Translations under genes and position numbers: made by a program | DNA from: an uncultured Clostridium sp. | GTDB taxonomy: Bacteria; Bacillota_A; Clostridia; TANB77; CAG-508 | Length of the DNA: 34,058 nt | Assembly (NCBI GenBank): GCA_905200315.1 | Contig: CAJKKA010000006.1 | Location: 1-34,058, forward strand | Direction: 5' to 3' | Part shown: positions 9,258 through 17,904 of the stretch, piece by piece | Numbering within the stretch: position 1 is the first letter of the stretch | Layout: each line of letters starts with the position of its first letter | The notes under the pieces: generated by a model | The model's database searches: none | What the model was told of the DNA's origin: nothing | What the model saw: the letters and a program-made list of their open reading frames with translations, nothing else

Positions 9258-10376
9258 TTATAATTTTTCTATTTCTTCTTTAGATAAGCCAGTTATCTCT
9301 ATTATTAAAGTAATATCTAAGTTAGCATTTTTCATTTTTTTAGCATTACTGATTTTAGTCTTACGTATACCTTCTTTCATACCTTCTTTTTTGCCTTCTT
9401 TTATTCCTTTTTGTAATATTCTTTCGTTTTCTTCGTCTATTGCATCTAATATTGCTAACATTTCTTTTTCCTCCCTTTTCTTTAATTTTTTTATTAATTT
9501 ATTGGTTATTTCATCGTTGTTTATTTTTCTTCTTAGTATTATATCTAGCATTACTATTAAAAAGTTTCTTTGTTCTTGTGTAAATTCATTGTTATTTAAT
9601 AATACATTTACCGTTCTTTCTAAATAATTAACTATATTTTCATCATCACTTTTTCGTTCTATCAACATTGCTTTTGATAAAAATGTTTTTTCTTTTAGTA
9701 ATTCTTCTTCTGTGAAATTATTTACATCTACTAATTTATATCTTCCTAATTCTTCTCCATTGTATTGTTTAAAACTTTCTTGTGCATCTTTTATATATTC
9801 TTTTGCATTCCATTTCTTTCTTCCTGTATATAAAACTATTGGTATTACAATTGGTATTTTGTATTCTTTTAATTTTAATTTATTTACATTTACTGCACTT
9901 TTTGTTATTTTAAATTGATATTCCATTATTCTAAATGGCATCGAATAATCTATTTTTGTTTGATGTTCTATTAATATAAATACATTTTTGTTTTTTATTT
10001 TGTATACAATATCAGTTTCTTTGTTTATTAAATTTTCTGTTATGTAATTTTCTTTGTATTTTTCTATTTCATCTTCTTTTAGATTTAATTTCAATGTTTT
10101 ATTTATAAAAATTACTGCTTCCTTTTTATCACTTAAAATTGTTCTAAACACTTTATCGTGTTCATTATTCACCTTGTTGTAATCATAATTATCGGAATCC
10201 TCTTTTAGCTCAAGCATATTTTCAAATTCTATTTTATCTTCTGGATGAAATATTGCTTGATATTTTAGAAAATCTTCAAATGTAAATTTTGGTATATTTT
10301 CATCATTATATATTTTTTCTACAATATCATCAACATTTATTTCACAGTTAATTTTATTGTTCAATAAGTACATCAC
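9258..10376 (-). CDS. Rpn family recombination-promoting nuclease / PD-(D/E)XK putative transposase
   Basis: This 372-residue protein has the hallmarks of the Rpn family. There is an HDKVFRTILSD-like entry motif near residue 73. The nuclease core is E120-x-D122 followed by an ILIEHQTK strand with E137 and Q139. Next come the IPIVLYTG strand near 176 and a charged C-terminal tail with K-E-G repeats (about 322-342). Known Rpn proteins are DNA endonucleases that promote recA-independent recombination; many appear to be selfish or defence-linked. The first 65 residues form an acidic N-terminal extension. The start is ambiguous: GTG at 10376 overlaps AGGAG, and ATG at 10373 is the next codon; an AGGA at 10384-10387 suits either. 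The gene sits alone, flanked by palindromic repeats on both sides, which suggests a mobile or recombination-prone cassette. Confidence 0.85.
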   Translation of the reverse strand: MMYLLNNKINCEINVDDIVEKIYNDENIPKFTFEDFLKYQAIFHPEDKIEFENMLELKEDSDNYDYNKVNNEHDKVFRTILSDKKEAVIFINKTLKLNLKEDEIEKYKENYITENLINKETDIVYKIKNKNVFILIEHQTKIDYSMPFRIMEYQFKITKSAVNVNKLKLKEYKIPIVIPIVLYTGRKKWNAKEYIKDAQESFKQYNGEELGRYKLVDVNNFTEEELLKEKTFLSKAMLIERKSDDENIVNYLERTVNVLLNNNEFTQEQRNFLIVMLDIILRRKINNDEITNKLIKKLKKREEKEMLAILDAIDEENERILQKGIKEGKKEGMKEGIRKTKISNAKKMKNANLDITLIIEITGLSKEEIEKL

Positions 10377-10440
10377 TCCTTTTTCCTATTGTTTTATTTT
10401 TCTTGGCTATTTAAGAATTAAATATTTGAATAAAAATTAG

Positions 10441-10459
10441 TTTGATATAAATTATCAAA
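10441..10459. promoter_or_regulatory. Operator-like inverted repeat upstream of the Rpn gene
   Basis: TTTGATA-TAAAT-TATCAAA has perfect 7-bp arms. It lies about 65 bp upstream of the start, over a weak promoter-like pair on the minus strand (TTGCAT, 17 bp, TTATAT). A regulator site is possible, but short AT-rich palindromes arise easily by chance in this composition. Confidence 0.25.
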
Positions 10460-10541
10460 TTATGCCTATGCAAAATATGTTTTTTATATAATACATTATT
10501 TTTTTGTTTTTTTCAATGTTTTTTAAATTTTTTTATTATTT

Positions 10542-10595
10542 GGGCACGGAGCGCCGTGCCCCTACAATTGAATATTTTTTGCATTAATGTTTGTA
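10542..10595. repeat. Right copy of the direct repeat flanking the Rpn gene
   Basis: The perfect 8-bp stem GGGCACGG-AGCG-CCGTGCCC (10542-10561) is followed by CTACAATTGAATATTTTTT and a GCATTAATGTTTGT tail. It matches 9173-9225 in the same orientation. The stem here is longer and perfect, so it may be the less decayed copy. Confidence 0.65.
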
Positions 10596-10606
10596 ATGGC
10601 AGCAAA

Positions 10607-10629
10607 AGGCGACCAATGGTCGCCTCCAC
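10607..10629. repeat. REP-like palindrome (GGCGACCA core)
   Basis: AGGCGACCA-A-TGGTCGCCT has 9-bp perfect arms with a 1-nt centre and is followed by CCACA. It is the same core as 24457-24475. It lies about 50 bp past the stop of the SUMF1-like gene, where it could also act as a transcription-stop hairpin. Confidence 0.65.
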
Positions 10630-10673
10630 AATGTAAATTTCATTTATATTGTATATTAAACATATATTATACT

Positions 10674-13600
10674 TTATTCTTCATCTGTAGTAGTTACACT
10701 AACTCCAGATTTTAGAGAAACTACAGGACGCAATCCGCTACCGTAGTCGTTATAGTCGTAGCGATAGTTTATATAGTCCACACTGCCGTTATAAGCCACA
10801 TAAAGCACATAGTTACCATAGCGGGAAGCAGAAGGCGAAGCAAGCCAGTATCCATCTGTTTCATTATAGTTTGATGTATGTGGATAATATAGTTTGTTTT
10901 TATATCCTTCTTTTGCACTCATTACACTAGAACTTATACCATAATTTGTCGGACTTGAACTTGTTCCTACATAATATCCTGGATATTTTGTGCTTGTACT
11001 TGCCTGTCTATACAATTTATCTCCTGGATATCTTGCATTCCAACTATCCATCCACATTTCTACTGTTGGACCTCCTATTACTTTTTCTGCTTTATTTTCA
11101 CTATCTTTATAACTGCTCCAATTATTGTCATTTAATAATGTTGATACACATCTTGAATTACTTGAACTTTCTAATGTATATTCTGTTGCTTTAAATCTTG
11201 TTAATGTTGTAGAATCTACTGTTTGGAGAACACTTGGTGCATAATACCAGTATGCTCTATATCCTGTTGTTGTCATTTCTGTTGATGCATCTATTCTACC
11301 TGTTTCTTCCGTATTTATACAGTCTCCTGTTATTAAAAATATATGTGTTCCATCTGAATAGAATATTCTCCAATCATTTTGTCCGTTTTGTGATGTGTAG
11401 TCTGTTACTTTTAGTCCATAATATTTTGCTGGGTCACTTGCTATCATTTGTGCCGTTGTTATTCCACCTTGTTTTGTTGCCTCTTGTATTGTAGCATTTC
11501 CTGCTTTATCTATAACTTTTACATTACATTTATCAATTTTTACTTGCATTATTGTTACAGAATCTTCTGAAAATTCTGTATAATTTTCATCATTTATACT
11601 ATAATATTTTTTTATTTCGTTGTTATCTTTCACATTACTTACAGAAACAATACAATAATCTTCATCATTTTTATAGTATGCTTCAAATGTTGGTGGTTCA
11701 TTATCTACATTTGCTATTGTGTAACTTTTTGTTTTTATTCCATTTGTTCCATCGTAGTATCTTGCATATATTGTTTCGTTACTTGTTACTTTTATTTGTT
11801 TTGTATTTTCGCTTACTGTTTTCCAAGCTCCGCTTATTCCTTCTTTATATTGTTTTTGTAAGCTTGTTTCTCCATAGTTTATTGTTACTGTTATTGGTCC
11901 TGCTTCTACTCCATTGTTGTCTCCTGTAAAGCTTGTATTTCTTGGTGTTGTTACATCTGATGTTATTGTTATATTTTCTGTTGGATGCTCATCTATTACT
12001 GCTATTGTTGGTCTAAAAGCTCCTCCTCCTACACCACTTATTCTACTTATTCCAAATATTCCAAAAGTATTTGAAAAACCTCTTCTCACAAATACATTAC
12101 TCTGATTCATCATATAGTTGTTTTTTGAATTCCATGATGAATATTTGCCTTCAGATTTAATCGACGTTTCATATAACGCATCTCCATATTTATCTTTAGC
12201 AGCTTCATAATTATCATTTGCTGTATCTGATATTGTGTTTGATAATATATTTCCTTTTGTTCCCACTTTGTATACATCTTTGTGTTTTTTTGGTGCCGCT
12301 ATTAATTCACTTCCATTAGTTTTTAATTCGCTATTTTCATTATTTAAATATGCTGAAACATACATACTTATAGAATCCTTTGTTTCTAAGTCATATATTC
12401 CATATATATTTTTTGTACTTCCATTTTGTACATTTTTTTTATAATTTGCCCCTACCGCAAAATCTAGCGTTCTAGTTGGATTATCTTTATTTAACCCATA
12501 TTTACTTTGTGTTAAATATGTCATTGCACCCCATTCTGTATTTTTCATTAAATGCGGATCAACTTCCTCATCATTACTTGTTAATCCATAATTATTTCCT
12601 TCATCATTCATTCCTATACATGTTGTATATATTTTTCCTAAATACATTGAACAAGCATATTTATTTCCTACTATTTTTATTTGTTCACTACTTCCTGCAC
12701 TTTTATCTGTTGCATCTGTTCTACTTGCTATAAATTTTGCTATCCATAGCCCTGTTAGTTGGGTTTCATCGTAATTAAATGCTGGGTGTACTACGTAATT
12801 GTTCATTTTAGATTCACTTGCTGTTTCCGAATAACTATATTCTGGATAACTTCCTATATTTACCCCTGTTTTGTGTGAACTTGTTCCTTCTAAAAATTCT
12901 ATTGATATCTCTCCTGCTGTACTTGAATGATATCCATTTTCTATTTTATATGCATATCTTGGTATCCATACAAACATACTTCCTAAGTCTGCTTCTTCTA
13001 CTTCTGTTCCTGCTTCTACTGTATCTGATTTATACTTTCCATCACTTAGCATTATGTTTGCCCATTTACTTTCGTACTTACTTCCACTTTCGTTGTAATT
13101 GTACCAATCTTCGTCGTCTTCTGTTGTTGTTACCCATTTTGTTCCATTGTATTTTATTGGTATCATTCCTTCTGCTAGTTCTGGTTTATTTGCTTGCTTT
13201 TTTTCGTTCCATGCATTTGTTGTTGGAGTCCATGTTGTAATTTCTTTTGTATTTGTTGAAGCTATTTTGTTTCCTGCCTCGTCTATTGCTTCTACTCTTA
13301 TTGTATATTTTGTTCCTGGTTTTACATTTGTTATTGTATAATAATTTTTATATGTATCTTTTGTAGCTCTATATTTTACATTATTTAAATAGCAATCATA
13401 ATATTTTATATTTGACAAAGCATCTGTTGTTTCTGCATTTACTACTAAACCTATTTCTGTAGCATTCATTGCGTCTATTTCAAATTCTGCCGGTGGATCG
13501 TTATCTACATTTGTTATATTATAAGATTTGGTTTGATAACCTACTTCTCCTGTATAATATCTAGCAAATATTGTACAATTTTCTGTTATTGTTAATGTTT

Positions 13601-16454
13601 GTATATTACTTTTTGATGTTTTCCATTCTCCATCTATTCCTATTTTATATTGATATTTATCTTCGTTTGCAAGTGTAACATCTCCATATGAAATTGTTAC
13701 TGTTATTGGTCCTGATTCTACTCCATTGTTGTCTCCCGTAAAACTTGTATTTCTTTGCGTCGTTACATCTGCTTTTATATTTATATTTTCTGTATCCATA
13801 GAAATGTATAAACTTGGTCTGAAACCACAATATCCTGTTCCAGATATATAACCCATATTTCTATTAATTCCTGCTGCATTACTAGTTGAATAATAATCAT
13901 TTCCTCTATTAGAGCAATAGCTTGTTGCATATTGTTCCATTGTAAGCTCATCTAAATTACCTGCTAAGTCGTAAATATTATTTGCCATTGTATATTCTGT
14001 AACACCTGTATTTAATAATGTTCTTGTATATGATTCTTTTAGTGTATTTCCATCATTTCCAGTTACCTTTGAAGCATAATAATTTCCCCAACTTGTTGAA
14101 TCTTTTATTACTTCATCTGACGTTTTTTCCCTTGAATCTATTAGCCATTGCATACATGTATCCCACTCGGCTCCATATGTTAATGTACTTACTACATTTT
14201 CGCTATCTTTATACATATTTTCGGATGCTTTTTGTGCATTTTCAAACGATATATAATTCCATAAATTGCCTTCTTTATTAGAGGAATTTATAAGCGTGCT
14301 TACTTTTGAAGCTGGCATATAGTCTTCTGCCGTTGTTCCACTTTTATAGCTTGCCTCATACCTTGCTATATAAAATCCTTTGTACCTAGATACACTTGCT
14401 TTTAATTCTTCTGGTATATTTTCCCAATATTTATTATTTACTGCTTCTGTTGCATTAATATCTACATACGTATTTCCAAAATCTCTTCTTGTAAAATATG
14501 TACTTGTATCTACTGGTACATATACAAATTGATTTCCTTTTAAGTCTTTATCTTCTACATCGCTTTTATTTTCGTCTTCGCTATTGTCACTTATAACTAT
14601 TCCTGTATCTTTACTTCCTTTTACATAGTAAAAACCTTTTGGAATTGGTATTGTGTTTCCATCTTCGTCTTGTATTGCATTTACTTTTGTAGCATCCCAT
14701 TCTTCTGGAACATCGGCATCTTTTATTTTTGTTGTTTTATATAGTATAGTTCTATATCCCATGTAGTTATATTCATCACTATTTTTAGCTATATCTCTAG
14801 AGCCTGCTGGTAATGCACTTCCTGTGCTTAAATAGTCTCCTCCTCTTGCGATTATATCTTGTCCATTATTATATTTTTCTGTTGTTAGTTCCCATACATT
14901 TCCTGCTAAGTCGTATATATTGTTTGCTTTGTATTTTTCATTTGAACCTGTTAATGCTTTTGAAGCTTTTGCATTTTCTGATGAATAATTTCCCCATGTT
15001 GAACTGTTTTCTGAAACATTTACTCCACTATTTTCTAACCATTGTAATGTCATATCCATTGCATAACCACTAATTAATGTACTTTGCATATCTGGATGAG
15101 ATGCATACATTTTACTAGAGTTTTTTATTGCTTGATTTTGACTTATATTTGTCCATACTTCTGTACCTTTTTTGCTAACTGGCTTTCCGGAAACATTTCC
15201 TTGCAAGTTTTCCCCTGTATTCGACGTTCCCTGTCCACTTTCGTATCTTGCTATGTAAAATCCTCCATTTGTATTTACACTTATTTTAAATTGTAAATCT
15301 AGTCTATCTGTTGCATTTTCTTTATTTGCAAAACTTGTTCCGAAGTTATTTCTTTTTATTTTTACATCTGTTCCATTTACTGGTACCCATACAAATTCAT
15401 TTCCGTTTGAAGTATCTTTTATTACATATCCTGTATTCCATGTTCCTTCTGTATGTTCGAATCCAGATGGTACATATGGCGTATCGTATCCTTCTATTGT
15501 TCTTTCTCCGGTTTTGTATAGCATTACTCTAAATCCTGTTGTATTGTTAAATTGTGTTTTACTTTGTTTTTCTCTCATTCCTGCTGGTGCTATTTGGCCT
15601 TCGTTACTATAGTTTCCACCTCTTCTTATTATAGAATTTCCAAATTTTTCTGTAGTCCATTCTGAAACATTACCAGCAATATCGTAAAGATTATTTGCTA
15701 CCCAATTTTCATACCCTGTTTTAGATACGTCTTTGCTTGAATATTCATTATTTAAGTAATTTCCCCATTCTCTACTATCTGAAGAAACATTTACACCATT
15801 TTGTTCTAGCCATGTTAATACAGTGTCCCACGCTTTTCCATTCATTAAACTACTTGTTAGTTCTGTGTTTTCTGAGTACATTTGGTTTGCGCTTGTTTCA
15901 GCATTTTCATAATTTATATAATTCCAAACTTCTTGTGTTTTTTTACTAACTGGTATTCCTGTTATATTTTTATTTTCTCCACTTATTGTACTTCCTTCTG
16001 GAATTCCTGACTCATATCTTGCTATATAAAATCCTCCATTTTGCGCAACACTTTCTTCGAATAATGGATTTTGTATATCTGTGCAACTGTTATTTGAAAC
16101 ATCTGAAACTGAGAAATCTTTTCTTTCTAACTTTATATTTGTTCCATCTACTGGTATCCATACAAATTCGTTTCCTGTTGTATTTTCTTTTATTACGTAC
16201 CCTGTATTCCATGTTCCTTCTGTATGTTGAAATCCATATGGTATATATGGCTCACTATAACTTAATTTTTCAGCATTTACTGTAACAGCTCTATTTATTT
16301 TATCTTCCTTTTTATTTATTATAATTGTTATTAATATTATAATAATTGTTAATATTGCAATTATTTGTTTCCAATATTTTTTTGCTATTTCTTTAATTTC
16401 TCTTTCGTATTTTTTATGAGATTTTTTATTTTTTAAATAATCCTTTTTTCTCAA
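10674..16454 (-). CDS. Membrane-anchored multi-domain SUMF1/C-type-lectin-fold surface protein
   Basis: The 1926-residue protein starts at a TTG. The frame has no in-frame ATG or GTG before a stop at 16491; AAAGGAG lies 9 nt upstream and an N-terminal membrane helix (residues 29-47) follows. Three SUMF1/formylglycine-generating-enzyme-like domains come next (about 70-315, 325-575, 605-885), each with NEFVW(I/V)PV, GFYIARYE, WGNY, NN(I/L)YD(I/L)AGN and a GFR/GYR end. The first two share nearly the same entry sequence, so they are recent duplicates. An Ig-like segment, a fibronectin-III-like segment (about 985-1075), a fourth lectin-like domain (about 1155-1485) and a second Ig-like segment lead to a C-terminal lectin-like domain (about 1665-1926) with DGYWLASP and GLRPVVSL. 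The domains lack the Cys pattern of active FGE, so non-catalytic ligand binding is inferred. The last domain carries the compositional anomaly listed separately. Confidence 0.85.
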   Translation of the reverse strand: MRKKDYLKNKKSHKKYEREIKEIAKKYWKQIIAILTIIIILITIIINKKEDKINRAVTVNAEKLSYSEPYIPYGFQHTEGTWNTGYVIKENTTGNEFVWIPVDGTNIKLERKDFSVSDVSNNSCTDIQNPLFEESVAQNGGFYIARYESGIPEGSTISGENKNITGIPVSKKTQEVWNYINYENAETSANQMYSENTELTSSLMNGKAWDTVLTWLEQNGVNVSSDSREWGNYLNNEYSSKDVSKTGYENWVANNLYDIAGNVSEWTTEKFGNSIIRRGGNYSNEGQIAPAGMREKQSKTQFNNTTGFRVMLYKTGERTIEGYDTPYVPSGFEHTEGTWNTGYVIKDTSNGNEFVWVPVNGTDVKIKRNNFGTSFANKENATDRLDLQFKISVNTNGGFYIARYESGQGTSNTGENLQGNVSGKPVSKKGTEVWTNISQNQAIKNSSKMYASHPDMQSTLISGYAMDMTLQWLENSGVNVSENSSTWGNYSSENAKASKALTGSNEKYKANNIYDLAGNVWELTTEKYNNGQDIIARGGDYLSTGSALPAGSRDIAKNSDEYNYMGYRTILYKTTKIKDADVPEEWDATKVNAIQDEDGNTIPIPKGFYYVKGSKDTGIVISDNSEDENKSDVEDKDLKGNQFVYVPVDTSTYFTRRDFGNTYVDINATEAVNNKYWENIPEELKASVSRYKGFYIARYEASYKSGTTAEDYMPASKVSTLINSSNKEGNLWNYISFENAQKASENMYKDSENVVSTLTYGAEWDTCMQWLIDSREKTSDEVIKDSTSWGNYYASKVTGNDGNTLKESYTRTLLNTGVTEYTMANNIYDLAGNLDELTMEQYATSYCSNRGNDYYSTSNAAGINRNMGYISGTGYCGFRPSLYISMDTENINIKADVTTQRNTSFTGDNNGVESGPITVTISYGDVTLANEDKYQYKIGIDGEWKTSKSNIQTLTITENCTIFARYYTGEVGYQTKSYNITNVDNDPPAEFEIDAMNATEIGLVVNAETTDALSNIKYYDCYLNNVKYRATKDTYKNYYTITNVKPGTKYTIRVEAIDEAGNKIASTNTKEITTWTPTTNAWNEKKQANKPELAEGMIPIKYNGTKWVTTTEDDEDWYNYNESGSKYESKWANIMLSDGKYKSDTVEAGTEVEEADLGSMFVWIPRYAYKIENGYHSSTAGEISIEFLEGTSSHKTGVNIGSYPEYSYSETASESKMNNYVVHPAFNYDETQLTGLWIAKFIASRTDATDKSAGSSEQIKIVGNKYACSMYLGKIYTTCIGMNDEGNNYGLTSNDEEVDPHLMKNTEWGAMTYLTQSKYGLNKDNPTRTLDFAVGANYKKNVQNGSTKNIYGIYDLETKDSISMYVSAYLNNENSELKTNGSELIAAPKKHKDVYKVGTKGNILSNTISDTANDNYEAAKDKYGDALYETSIKSEGKYSSWNSKNNYMMNQSNVFVRRGFSNTFGIFGISRISGVGGGAFRPTIAVIDEHPTENITITSDVTTPRNTSFTGDNNGVEAGPITVTINYGETSLQKQYKEGISGAWKTVSENTKQIKVTSNETIYARYYDGTNGIKTKSYTIANVDNEPPTFEAYYKNDEDYCIVSVSNVKDNNEIKKYYSINDENYTEFSEDSVTIMQVKIDKCNVKVIDKAGNATIQEATKQGGITTAQMIASDPAKYYGLKVTDYTSQNGQNDWRIFYSDGTHIFLITGDCINTEETGRIDASTEMTTTGYRAYWYYAPSVLQTVDSTTLTRFKATEYTLESSSNSRCVSTLLNDNNWSSYKDSENKAEKVIGGPTVEMWMDSWNARYPGDKLYRQASTSTKYPGYYVGTSSSPTNYGISSSVMSAKEGYKNKLYYPHTSNYNETDGYWLASPSASRYGNYVLYVAYNGSVDYINYRYDYNDYGSGLRPVVSLKSGVSVTTTDEE
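10728..10850 (-). other. Candidate DGR-type variable region at the 3' end of the lectin-fold protein
   Basis: Hand counts give about 45% GC across 10741-10860, against about 27% in the next 60 bp and similar values elsewhere. From Ser1877 to Ser1906, 26 of 30 codons end in C or T, including many C-ending codons (AAC, GAC, TAC, CGC, GGC, AGC) that are rare in the rest of the gene. Residues are almost all Y, N, D, S, G or R. All of these can arise from AAC/AAT by changes at adenines, the pattern expected of DGR variable regions. Adenine makes up about 27% of the coding strand here. The segment sits in the last lectin-like domain just before GLRPVV, the usual place for such regions. No reverse transcriptase or template repeat is visible in the window. 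Confidence 0.5.
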
Positions 16455-16484
16455 AACATTCTTCTCCTTTATTATTTTGTGGAA

Positions 16485-16513
16485 ATTATATCATACTATT
16501 TTTATATTTTAAA
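16485..16513 (-). promoter_or_regulatory. Extended -10 promoter for the SUMF1-like gene
   Basis: On the minus strand, TTTAAA (16508-16513), a 17-bp spacer and a perfect TATAAT (16485-16490) preceded by TGA give an extended -10. The transcript would start near 16478, about 24 nt before the TTG codon. It is divergent from the plus-strand promoter at 16523-16551. Confidence 0.55.
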
Positions 16514-16522
16514 TATTTTTTA

Positions 16523-16551
16523 TTGATATATTTTTTGTGTTTTGATAAAAT
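16523..16551 (+). promoter_or_regulatory. Candidate promoter for the plus-strand membrane protein
   Basis: TTGATA (16523-16528), a 17-bp spacer and TAAAAT (16546-16551) point rightwards. The leader would be very short, about 12 nt, with GGGAGGG at 16558-16564 five nt before the ATG. Confidence 0.45.
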
Positions 16552-16569
16552 ATTTTTGGGAGGGATATA

Positions 16570-17058
16570 ATGAAATTAAAAATAACAAATAAAAAAAGAT
16601 TTTCTTTAGTATGCATAGCATTTTTTATTTTTCTTCTTATTATTTTCTTTATAATCTTTAGCATACAAAAATCTAAAAAAACTAATCTGGAAACTGGTAA
16701 TGTTTCACCTGAACCGTTTGTAACTGTTAGCGAAAATGGTCAAAAAAATAATATAAGTTCTAAAATTCAAGAAACTAAAACTGTAGAAAACTTAGAATTT
16801 TCTAATTTTAAAATTTCTACTCTTAATAATCAAACAACCATTACTGCTAATGTAAATAACACTACAAAATCAGATATTCCTGGGTTTTATTTTAGAATAA
16901 AAGCATTAGATGAATCTGGAAATTCTATTGCAGAAGTTGAAGGTTTATTAGATAGTGTGATAAAAGCTAATTCTTCATCTTCTATAGATATAAAGGCTTC
17001 TAAAGATTTTGCTAATTGTTATGATATTCAAATTGAAAAAATAAAAGATATTGATTAA
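16570..17058 (+). CDS. Small membrane-anchored protein with an FxLYD-like extracytoplasmic domain
   Basis: This is the only convincing plus-strand gene. The 162-residue product has a basic N-terminus and one strong membrane helix (about 12-32). A polar linker follows, then a beta-rich domain (about 72-158) with an ENLEFSNFKI entry, an I-T-A-N-V-N-N-T strand, and an alternation ending F-R-I-K-A-L-D-E-S-G-N. That layout resembles FxLYD-type domains found in many Gram-positive surface and lipoproteins, whose function is generally unknown. GGGAGGG stands 5 nt before the ATG. The gene diverges from the SUMF1-like gene and converges on the cohesin-anchor gene, sharing a terminator with it. It may be unrelated to the surface proteins or may help retain them; nothing in the sequence decides this. 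Confidence 0.75.
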   Translation: MKLKITNKKRFSLVCIAFFIFLLIIFFIIFSIQKSKKTNLETGNVSPEPFVTVSENGQKNNISSKIQETKTVENLEFSNFKISTLNNQTTITANVNNTTKSDIPGFYFRIKALDESGNSIAEVEGLLDSVIKANSSSSIDIKASKDFANCYDIQIEKIKDID

Positions 17059-17075
17059 AATTGAAATTTTTATAC

Positions 17076-17115
17076 AAAAAATAAATGGAATCAAAATTGA
17101 TTCCATTTATTTTTT
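17076..17115. terminator. Bidirectional rho-independent terminator
   Basis: A perfect 19-bp inverted repeat (arms 17076-17094 and 17097-17115) encloses a 2-nt AA loop. The outer ends are A6 and T6, so each strand has a stem ending in a U-run. It lies between the stop of the plus-strand gene (17058) and overlaps the stop of the convergent cohesin-anchor gene (17114). Confidence 0.85.
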
Positions 17116-17848
17116 ATTTAATGTCTTTGTTTTTTGAATATTTTATAAAACCCAAGCATCCTACAATTGCTACTACAGCTACTACAGCTACTATTGCCAT
17201 TGTTGTTGCATCTCCTGCATTTAATATTCTTTTTGCAGTTGTTTTTGATGATTGAATTGTGTTTTTAGTTGTTTTTTTAGCTGTGTTTGCTGGTGTGTTT
17301 TTGTTGTTAGTTGTTGCTGGTGTATTTTGTTTTTCGCTCACTGCTGGATTTGAAGAATTATTATCATTTCCATTTTCTTCACCAATTGTAGCAGATACTT
17401 CACTTATTTTTATGTCACCTGTATTTGTTCCAGATGAAGCTAACATATTTTGGAATTTAACTGTTGAAGATTTTGCTGTATTTCCACTTTTTACCTTTAA
17501 TGTAAGAACTACTACATCTCCCGCATTCGTTAATTTTGTTCCTGATGAAATTGATAAAGCTCCATTACTATATGTTGGTGCCCATCCATTTACTCCTGTG
17601 AAATTTGATTGTGAAATAGCTTCAAAAGCATCGCCTACTACAATATTTCCAACTTTAATTGATAGAATTCCATCATCCATATCAATATTGCTTAAATTTA
17701 ATGTTAATTTCACCTCTGCTCCTGCCTCAAGTTTATTTGTACTTTTGTTCAAACTTGCATTATATGAAAATGCATTTGATATATTTGAAATACTAAGTAT
17801 TATAGTAAGTATTGCCATTAACACAATAGCTTTTAATGTTTTTTTCAT
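17114..17848 (-). CDS. Cohesin-like domain protein with C-terminal membrane anchor
   Basis: The 244-residue product has a signal peptide (1-26). A cohesin-like domain follows (about 28-156) with the family layout: a K-L-E-A-G-A-E-V-K-L-T-L-N-L-S-N strand, a central W-A-P-T-Y region, and a late V-V-V-L-T-L-K-V-K strand. Then come a Ser/Thr/Asn/Lys-rich wall-spanning linker (157-210), one Ala/Val membrane helix (about 214-236) and a short basic tail. A canonical LPxTG is absent; the residues before the helix read L-N-A-G-D, which could be an unusual sorting motif or simply a linker. GAAGGGAG sits 6 nt before the ATG. Only 56 nt separate it from the upstream cohesin/dockerin protein, so co-transcription is likely. 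The context suggests it docks dockerin-bearing proteins to the cell. The fold call is by pattern only. Confidence 0.65.
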   Translation of the reverse strand: MKKTLKAIVLMAILTIILSISNISNAFSYNASLNKSTNKLEAGAEVKLTLNLSNIDMDDGILSIKVGNIVVGDAFEAISQSNFTGVNGWAPTYSNGALSISSGTKLTNAGDVVVLTLKVKSGNTAKSSTVKFQNMLASSGTNTGDIKISEVSATIGEENGNDNNSSNPAVSEKQNTPATTNNKNTPANTAKKTTKNTIQSSKTTAKRILNAGDATTMAIVAVVAVVAIVGCLGFIKYSKNKDIK

Positions 17849-17904
17849 TTTTTTCTCCCTTCTTTTGTTTTATATATATTTTTTAATATTAATAACATAA
17901 ATTA

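Larger units (their letters stand above)
10377..10673. other. Intergenic region between SUMF1-like gene and Rpn gene
   Basis: It contains an AT-rich part with a small operator-like inverted repeat and two palindromic repeats on the SUMF1-like gene's side. I see no further gene here, and in particular no template repeat or accessory gene of a retroelement. Confidence 0.7.

Noticed and set aside
11990..15620. DGR-type variable regions in the other lectin-like domains of the same protein
   Set aside because: The ends of those domains use ordinary AT-rich, A/T-ending codons with no GC jump, unlike 10728-10850.
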